The notes beneath the pieces are model-generated. The model was not told the origin of the DNA. It worked only from the letters and a program-made list of their open reading frames with translations, and did not search any database. This document shows, piece by piece, positions 30,745-35,661 of a stretch of DNA of 35,661 nucleotides (the first letter of the stretch is position 1; each line of letters opens with the position of its first letter). This DNA comes from Pseudobacteriovorax antillogorgiicola (GTDB lineage: Bacteria; Bdellovibrionota_B; Oligoflexia; Oligoflexales; RGVZ01): positions 1-35,661 of the forward strand of contig CAMDHM010000033.1 in NCBI GenBank assembly GCA_945898195.1, written 5' to 3'. The position numbers were made by a program, and so were the translations under genes.

Positions 30745-33700
30745 TCATCCCTTTGCAAGAGGTGCAGCCTTATTCCCTAGCTTATAACTTACCGCAAAAC
30801 CATCAATGGGTAGAACTGAAAGCTGTTCCAACAAAGAATCTGTCACGTCAACAAAAAGATCTGGTACGACCACGGCGACTTCAACATCACCCATCATCAA
30901 TTTAAAATTCACGCCGACACCGCCTTTATGGCGATCGCAAACTTCCTTAAGGCGTTCCAACTGATTCCGATCGTTGTGACTGATAGCGTCATTGGCACTC
31001 GCCACTCCGAGGCGCATCCGCATCTCCAAGCCCTGAACGCGCTCCCCTCTTACCTGTTCCAAGGGAATCATCCGCTCTAGTTTGAACCTTGCTGGTCCCC
31101 CATTGAAGCCCTCGGACATCGAACCAATCACAACCACTGGCGCACCAGTCTTCGGATATTGGTCAGGAATATCCCTTGAAAAGCACAACGCCTCAAGTTC
31201 ACTGCTGTCGTCTTCAAGGGTCACATAGGCCATGCGATTGCCGGTTTTGGTGAGCCTTTCTTGGACAGCCTGGAAGACAGCCACCAAACCCACAGGACCT
31301 TTTCCAGTGAGCTGATCTACATCTGCCAGCCGCGACTTTGAAAACATCCTCACGTCTTCTCGATAAAAATCCAACGGGTGCGCACTAACGTAAACACCCA
31401 GTATCTTCTTTTCCAGCGCGAGCCATTCCAGTGGTGTCAAAGCCGGTTTGACATTACTGGGGCCTGGCCCCCAAGCTGGATTTTCGTGGCCGACTTTATT
31501 TACCCTGGCACCATTAGCAGCCTCAGCAGCATCGCCGTCGTCATCGTCATTGTCATTGTCATCGGTCATTCCATCAAACAGACCCATTTGTCCGGCATTT
31601 TTGGCACCGTGATAGGTCTCGCTAAACTTAACAAGATCACCAACGATCCCCATCATGTGGGGACGCGACATCTCAAACCCATCCAGTGCACCAGCCTGAA
31701 TCAATAGTTCAAGGGTCTTTTTCCCAACGCGGTGCAAGTTCACGCGCTGGGCCAGATCGGTCAGGTTCTGGAATTTGCCGGTGGCCTCACGCTCCTTGAT
31801 GAGATCCTCAAGAACCGCAATACCGATGCCTTTGATGGCACCCAATCCAAACCCGATACTTCCTTTTCCCACCACATCAAATTCGATGTGGCTGCGATTG
31901 ATATCCGGCGGCAAAACCTTAAATTTCATGCGCCGGCACTCGGAAAGGTAGCGGACAACCTTATCCGTCTTGTCCAAGTCGCAAGTCATGATGGCGGCCA
32001 TGTATTCTTCAGGAAAATGCGCCTTCAAGTACGCCGTCTGATAACTGACGAGGCCATAGGCAGCCGAGTGGGATTTGTTGAATCCGTATTCGGCGAACTT
32101 CGCCATCAAATCAAAAATGCTGTCGGCTTTAGCGAGCTCTACGCCATTGGCCGTTGCCCCGGCCACGAACCGAGATTTTTGCGCTGCCATTTCTTCGGGA
32201 TTTTTTTTACCCATAGCGCGCCGCAGCAAATCGGCCTCGCCAAGGCTGTAACTGGCCAATCGTGCGGCCGTGTTCTGGACCTGCTCCTGATAGAGGATGA
32301 TCCCGTAGGTTTCCTTCAAAATCGATTCAAGTTGCGGCAACGGATAATCAATACGTTGGCGACCGTGCTTTCTCTCGATGAAATCGTCTACCATTCCTGA
32401 GCCAAGTGGACCCGGACGAAACAGGGCCACAACGGCGATGATGTCTTCAAACGTCGACGGCTTCACTTTGACCAGAAGCTGCTGCATGCCCGAGCCTTCC
32501 AGCTGGAATACGCCAACTGTGTGGGCCGCACTCACCATCCGGTAGACGGCAGGATCCTCCAACGGAATCCGGTCGATGTTAAATTCTGGTTTCTTGCTCG
32601 CGCGGATGAGCTTCACCGCACGGTCGATCACCGTCAGGGTTTTCAACCCCAAAAAGTCGAATTTCACGAGGCCGACCTTTTCGGCCATCTTCATTTCATA
32701 TTGGGTGATCAGTCCGTCGACATCCGTGGTGTAAACAGGAACGTAATCCACCATGGGACCATCGGACATGACGATGCCGGCGGCATGGACGGACGTATGA
32801 CGGGACAAACCCTCCAGAGCCCCCACCATTTCCAGAAGACCAGCCACAGCGTCATCGCGTGCCGCCTCTTCCGCCAAACGAGGTTCGACGTCCATGGCGT
32901 CTTTGAGTTTCACAACGCTCTTGTCAGGAATCTTGTTCGGGATCAGTTTGGCGATGCGGTCGCACTTCGTATAGCCAATCTCCATGACACGCCCGATGTC
33001 GCGCACCGCAGCCTTGGCCAGCATTTTTCCAAAGGTTGTAATTTGCGCGACATTTTCAGCGCCGTATTTTCGCGTCACATATTGAATGACTTCATCGCGG
33101 CGGTCCTGGCAAAAGTCGACGTCGAAGTCGGGCATGGACACGCGTTCAGGATTTAAAAATCGCTCGAATACCAGATTGAATCGAATCGGATCCAAGTCCG
33201 TGATGCGCAAGGCATAGGCCACGAGAGAGCCGGCACCAGAACCTCGTCCGGGTCCAACGGGAATGCCGTTGTCTTTGGCCCAGTTGATAAAATCCTGAAC
33301 GATCAGAAAATAACCGGCAAAACCCATCTTCAAAATCACATCGAGTTCAAATGCCAGTCGCGCTCGGTATTTTTCTTTCGCCGCTGCATCAAACTTGGGA
33401 CCGTAGTTTTCTGCAAGTGCCACGAAACGTTCTTCCAAGGTCTCCTCGGCCCGGCGCTTTAAATAATCATCGGCTGTTTCGCCGGCAGGAACTGGAAATT
33501 TCGGCAGGAAGTATTTACCGAATTCAAATTTCACGTCACAAGCGTCAGCAATCTTTCGTGTGTTGGCGATCGCTTCAGGCCAGGCGCCGTAAACCTTTTG
33601 AAACTCGTCGTTGTCGAGAACATGAAATCGCGCAGTACGGTTGCGCCCGCGCAGGCTCGTCACCTTCATGTCATGCTTGATGCCCAAGAGGATCGTATGA

Positions 33701-34401
33701 GCCTCCGCGTCATCGGCATTCAAGTAATGGGCATCCGACGTGGCGACCAGAGGCAGGTCAAAATGCTGCGCAGCCGCAACGAGATCCGGCAACAGGGCCT
33801 TTTGGGCTGGCAAATTATTGTCAATCAATTCGATGAAGTAATTGCCCGGACCAACCGCAGCGATTGTCGCATCAACATGAGCCTTTAAAGCCTCGTATGC
33901 CGCCTGCGCCAAATCAGAATCGGCCTGATGCTTCCATTCGCCGACAAGATAGGCAAATTCTCCGCGCTGGCAGGATGAAAGCGCGAATAAATTTTGACCG
34001 GCCCGTTCATCAAGGTGGGCTGGAGTGCAAACAGGCACTTCCTTTAAGTTTTCCAGGTACCCACGGCTGACGATGCGGATCAGGCGTTTGTAACCACTGT
34101 TATCTTTCGCCAGCAAAACTAGATGAAATGAATCTGATTCAGGCGCTACGGACCCTTCACGCTTCATATATTCAACGGTCGCAGGGCGCGGCTCGATAAA
34201 GATTTCGGAGCCAATGATCGCCTTGACGCCTTCGGACTTGGCCTTGATGTAAAATTCGACGGCACCAAACAGGTTGCCATGGTCGGTGACGGCCACGGTG
34301 TCGTGGCCCTGAGATTTTACTTTTTTGATGAGCGCCGGGATACGAATCGCGCCATCGAGAAGGGAATACTCGCTGTGAATATGGAGATGAACAAAACTCA
34401 C
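30745..34401 (-). CDS. dnaE: DNA polymerase III alpha subunit
   Basis: 1218 residues, DnaE1 type (E. coli 1160). Order: N-terminal PHP domain (HLHIHSEYSLLDGAI, AVTDHGNLFGAVEFY); polymerase palm with catalytic Asp427 and Asp429 in PDFDVDFCQDRR and Asp582 in KFDFLGLKTLT; fingers with FQLEGSGMQQLL and RRAMGKK; GFNKSHSAAYGLVSYQTAYLKAHFP; helix-hairpin-helix region; OB fold around VGLVAVFQAVQERLTKTGNRMAYVTLED. At about 945-958 is an acidic low-complexity stretch (MTDDNDNDDDDGD) before the OB-fold region, apparently an insertion. Start GTG 34401 lacks a strong ribosome site. First gene of a five-gene operon with near-zero spacing. Confidence 0.98.
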   Translation of the reverse strand: MSFVHLHIHSEYSLLDGAIRIPALIKKVKSQGHDTVAVTDHGNLFGAVEFYIKAKSEGVKAIIGSEIFIEPRPATVEYMKREGSVAPESDSFHLVLLAKDNSGYKRLIRIVSRGYLENLKEVPVCTPAHLDERAGQNLFALSSCQRGEFAYLVGEWKHQADSDLAQAAYEALKAHVDATIAAVGPGNYFIELIDNNLPAQKALLPDLVAAAQHFDLPLVATSDAHYLNADDAEAHTILLGIKHDMKVTSLRGRNRTARFHVLDNDEFQKVYGAWPEAIANTRKIADACDVKFEFGKYFLPKFPVPAGETADDYLKRRAEETLEERFVALAENYGPKFDAAAKEKYRARLAFELDVILKMGFAGYFLIVQDFINWAKDNGIPVGPGRGSGAGSLVAYALRITDLDPIRFNLVFERFLNPERVSMPDFDVDFCQDRRDEVIQYVTRKYGAENVAQITTFGKMLAKAAVRDIGRVMEIGYTKCDRIAKLIPNKIPDKSVVKLKDAMDVEPRLAEEAARDDAVAGLLEMVGALEGLSRHTSVHAAGIVMSDGPMVDYVPVYTTDVDGLITQYEMKMAEKVGLVKFDFLGLKTLTVIDRAVKLIRASKKPEFNIDRIPLEDPAVYRMVSAAHTVGVFQLEGSGMQQLLVKVKPSTFEDIIAVVALFRPGPLGSGMVDDFIERKHGRQRIDYPLPQLESILKETYGIILYQEQVQNTAARLASYSLGEADLLRRAMGKKNPEEMAAQKSRFVAGATANGVELAKADSIFDLMAKFAEYGFNKSHSAAYGLVSYQTAYLKAHFPEEYMAAIMTCDLDKTDKVVRYLSECRRMKFKVLPPDINRSHIEFDVVGKGSIGFGLGAIKGIGIAVLEDLIKEREATGKFQNLTDLAQRVNLHRVGKKTLELLIQAGALDGFEMSRPHMMGIVGDLVKFSETYHGAKNAGQMGLFDGMTDDNDNDDDDGDAAEAANGARVNKVGHENPAWGPGPSNVKPALTPLEWLALEKKILGVYVSAHPLDFYREDVRMFSKSRLADVDQLTGKGPVGLVAVFQAVQERLTKTGNRMAYVTLEDDSSELEALCFSRDIPDQYPKTGAPVVVIGSMSEGFNGGPARFKLERMIPLEQVRGERVQGLEMRMRLGVASANDAISHNDRNQLERLKEVCDRHKGGVGVNFKLMMGDVEVAVVVPDLFVDVTDSLLEQLSVLPIDGFAVSYKLGNKAAPLAKG
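31534..31569. repeat. Low-complexity acidic-codon repeat inside dnaE
   Basis: On the coding strand repeated GAT/GAC/AAT codons, including a doubled GACAAT, encode the Asp/Asn run of DnaE residues 945-958. Such tracts can gain or lose codons without frameshift. Confidence 0.7.
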
Positions 34402-34468
34402 TAGTGCTCGCTTGGCCTGAACTCAAAAAACTGCCTGCAAATGTTCGGCCTACCCTAGCATCCTGCCC

Positions 34469-34499
34469 CCCGGCCCGCCACCCAGAACCCGGCCCGCCA
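34469..34499. repeat. 12-bp direct repeat with 19-bp period
   Basis: CCCGGCCCGCCA occurs at 34469-34480 and 34488-34499. The second copy runs into the left arm of the palindrome at 34498. Together they make up most of the 151-bp spacer between dnaE and the truncated lipoprotein gene, which holds no open frame I can support. Confidence 0.75.
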
Positions 34500-34538
34500 T
34501 CCTGAGCGAAGAGAGGATTCTTCGCTTCGCTCAGAATG
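34498..34538. repeat. Long REP-like intergenic palindrome
   Basis: CATCCTGAGCGAAG (34498-34511) and CTTCGCTCAGAATG (34525-34538) are inverted copies over 14 bp with one G-T type mismatch, around a 13-nt loop. The reverse strand reads CATTCTGAGCGAAGCGAAGA, a core I recall as a recurrent intergenic palindrome in several bacterial phyla; this recollection is unverified. No T-tract follows on the minus strand, so it is not a classical terminator for the lipoprotein gene ending at 34553, although it could still stop or protect its transcript. Confidence 0.75.
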
Positions 34539-34552
34539 ACGGCAATTTGGCC

Positions 34553-35661
34553 TTATTTAAAGGCCGCCACGCCAGAAAACGCCGTCGAGAGCTTCCCGCA
34601 GTATCCGGCATACAAACCGGTCAAATCCACATTGTTGGCATCGGTTGCCGGTACGCTGTGGGATGACCCGCCGCCAATGTAACTTCCCGCAGCGGTCGTC
34701 CCAAGGGACACCAAAGTCAATGAGCTTTGCAGCGCACTGCAATTCGAAAGGCTCGTGAGGGATAGATCCGCCGCACTGAAACAAGCATGATAGAGCGACG
34801 CAGATCCACTAAGGCTGCGGTCCTGGGTTTGAATGTACAGGTATTCCTTATTGCTCTTCGTATGCACCTGGTTCGGGCCAATACCGATCCCGCCAGCCGT
34901 GAATTCAAGGGTTCCTGCCGCCACGTCTGCTTTGAAATGCATCAAAGTCGTGGATCCGGTGAAGTTGTCGGTCTTGCCCTGATAATCGACAGCCATGTAA
35001 CCGTCGACCACGCGATCCGCGTCGCTCGTCCCGCTGATCTTTGACATGCTGAACACACAACTAGCTGAACCGTCCAGGTCCGCAGACGCGCCGTCCACAA
35101 GGTACCAATCGGTATCTTTTTTACCGAACATCAGCGTCATGCCGCCGTTATTGATCGTCTCCTGGCACTGACCAAACAGGGGAAATGTGATGGTGCCGGA
35201 TGCTGCAGGAACGCTAAAAACCGTTGAAAGATCGACGGGAGTGCTGCTCAAGCATTCGGGCGCCGCCGACATGCTGGCTACACGGCTGTCGTAATCCTTC
35301 ATGCGATTGTCGACATTTTTGACCAGTTTCAGAAGGTTGGTCGGCCCCTCCGAAAACAAACGCTGCTTTACGGTATCGAGCATCGCCGTTTTTTCGGAAT
35401 CGGTAGAAGGCTCCACCGCGACCAATGTGCCAAGAGCGGCCGCAGATGCCAAAGGTGCCAAAGGTGCCAAAGATGCCGCGGAGTCAGGGTTTGCCCTGGG
35501 TGCCGCAGTTTTCTTTCCGACAAACGAGGAAGAACCTGTGCCAGCGGCGAGCACCAGCTGGCCCGGAGTCACCGCAGCCGTTGGGGGATAGGCCTGTGGC
35601 GCGCCGATACTTGCGCCACTACCATCATCGTCCTTGCTGCATGCATAAAGTGCAATGGCCC
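34553..35661 (-). CDS. Lipoprotein, 5' end beyond the window
   Basis: The frame stays open from the stop at 34553 to the window edge; the GTG at 35572 is not the real start. The extra 29 codons read AIALYACSKDDDGSGAS, the end of a lipoprotein signal peptide with lipobox LYAC, followed by an acidic Asp-Ser-Gly linker. About 368 residues are visible, so only part of the signal peptide is missing. A Pro/Ala-rich stretch (LAPLAPLAS) comes from 9-bp tandem repeats. The mature part is rich in Ser, Thr, Gly and beta-prone segments with several Cys, for example DSRVASMSAAPECLSS and DGSASCVFSMSKISG. No family recognised. It precedes dnaE on the same strand with a 151-bp palindrome-bearing spacer, so co-transcription is doubtful. 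Confidence 0.75.
   Translation of the reverse strand, partial: AIALYACSKDDDGSGASIGAPQAYPPTAAVTPGQLVLAAGTGSSSFVGKKTAAPRANPDSAASLAPLAPLASAAALGTLVAVEPSTDSEKTAMLDTVKQRLFSEGPTNLLKLVKNVDNRMKDYDSRVASMSAAPECLSSTPVDLSTVFSVPAASGTITFPLFGQCQETINNGGMTLMFGKKDTDWYLVDGASADLDGSASCVFSMSKISGTSDADRVVDGYMAVDYQGKTDNFTGSTTLMHFKADVAAGTLEFTAGGIGIGPNQVHTKSNKEYLYIQTQDRSLSGSASLYHACFSAADLSLTSLSNCSALQSSLTLVSLGTTAAGSYIGGGSSHSVPATDANNVDLTGLYAGYCGKLSTAFSGVAAFK
35445..35480. repeat. 9-bp tandem repeats in the lipoprotein gene
   Basis: GATGCCAAA, GGTGCCAAA, GGTGCCAAA and a diverged GATGCCGCG follow each other directly. On the coding strand they give repeated Leu-Ala-Pro triplets, so copy-number change would alter a flexible linker without frameshift. 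Confidence 0.85.

Noticed and set aside
31732-33156. Long plus-strand open frames (222 and 211 codons) opposite dnaE
   Set aside because: They lie antisense to a complete dnaE with all motifs intact and have no recognisable protein features or ribosome sites.
35570-35572. GTG at 35572 as start of the rightmost lipoprotein
   Set aside because: It would discard the lipobox LYAC immediately upstream in the same open frame; the gene continues past the window.
1-35661. tRNA, rRNA, CRISPR, insertion sequence or prophage
   Set aside because: All spacers are under about 160 bp; none contains a cloverleaf-like pattern, regular repeat-spacer array, transposase frame or phage gene that I could see.

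Overview
The window reads as chromosomal DNA of a Gram-negative (diderm) bacterium that makes lipopolysaccharide. It carries kdsB (CMP-Kdo synthesis), a heptosyltransferase-family GT9 enzyme, a DUF374 lipid A-type acyltransferase, a protein predicted to end in an outer-membrane beta-barrel, and several exported lipoproteins. G+C is moderate, GTG starts are common and exported proteins of unknown function are frequent. Together with the shortened NFACT protein, this makes me think of Bdellovibrionota/Oligoflexia-type or other former delta-proteobacterial lineages. That placement is an inference; no rRNA or other phylogenetic marker is present apart from dnaE.

Layout. (1) 1-1098: an MntA-HepT (nucleotidyltransferase/HEPN) toxin-antitoxin pair on the minus strand with a possible operator, then the terminator of the next operon. 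(2) 1133-7972, minus: the four-gene operon kdsB, gluzincin/beta-barrel fusion, aroC, M48-like lipoprotein protease, ending in a clear intrinsic terminator at 1063-1098. (3) 8068-9345, plus: a membrane protein whose N-terminal half looks like a degenerate ECF sigma factor. A convergent exported protein (9364-10413) follows. (4) 10556-13204, plus: glpX and two unknown exported proteins. (5) 13235-22844, plus: a tightly overlapping seven-gene surface-glycan operon (GT9, acyltransferase 3, YfhO-like, methyltransferase, GT2, FAD oxidoreductase, GT-C-like). (6) 22824-26375, minus: an adenosine-deaminase-like protein, an RlmI-like rRNA methyltransferase and an NAD-dependent epimerase/dehydrogenase behind a good sigma70-type promoter. 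A divergent lipoprotein (26474-27313) has a PA14-like look. (7) 27322-34401, minus: the operon dnaE, NTF2/SnoaL-like protein, GT51 transglycosylase, DUF374 acyltransferase, NFACT protein, with 4-bp or near-zero junctions. (8) 34402-34552: a spacer holding a long REP-like palindrome. (9) 34553-35661: a lipoprotein whose 5' end is cut off by the window.

Theme. Much of the window serves the envelope: Kdo activation, lipid acylation, peptidoglycan polymerisation, a glycan assembly operon and two predicted envelope metalloproteases in the Kdo-activation operon. Housekeeping genes (aroC, glpX, dnaE, an rlmI-like gene) are interleaved. The least expected items are the metalloprotease/outer-membrane-barrel fusion, the sigma-like membrane protein, the deaminase with an altered HxHLDG motif, and an 11-A tract at the start of a glycan gene. 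I saw no tRNA, rRNA, CRISPR array, insertion sequence or prophage gene, and no gene-free stretch longer than about 160 bp.
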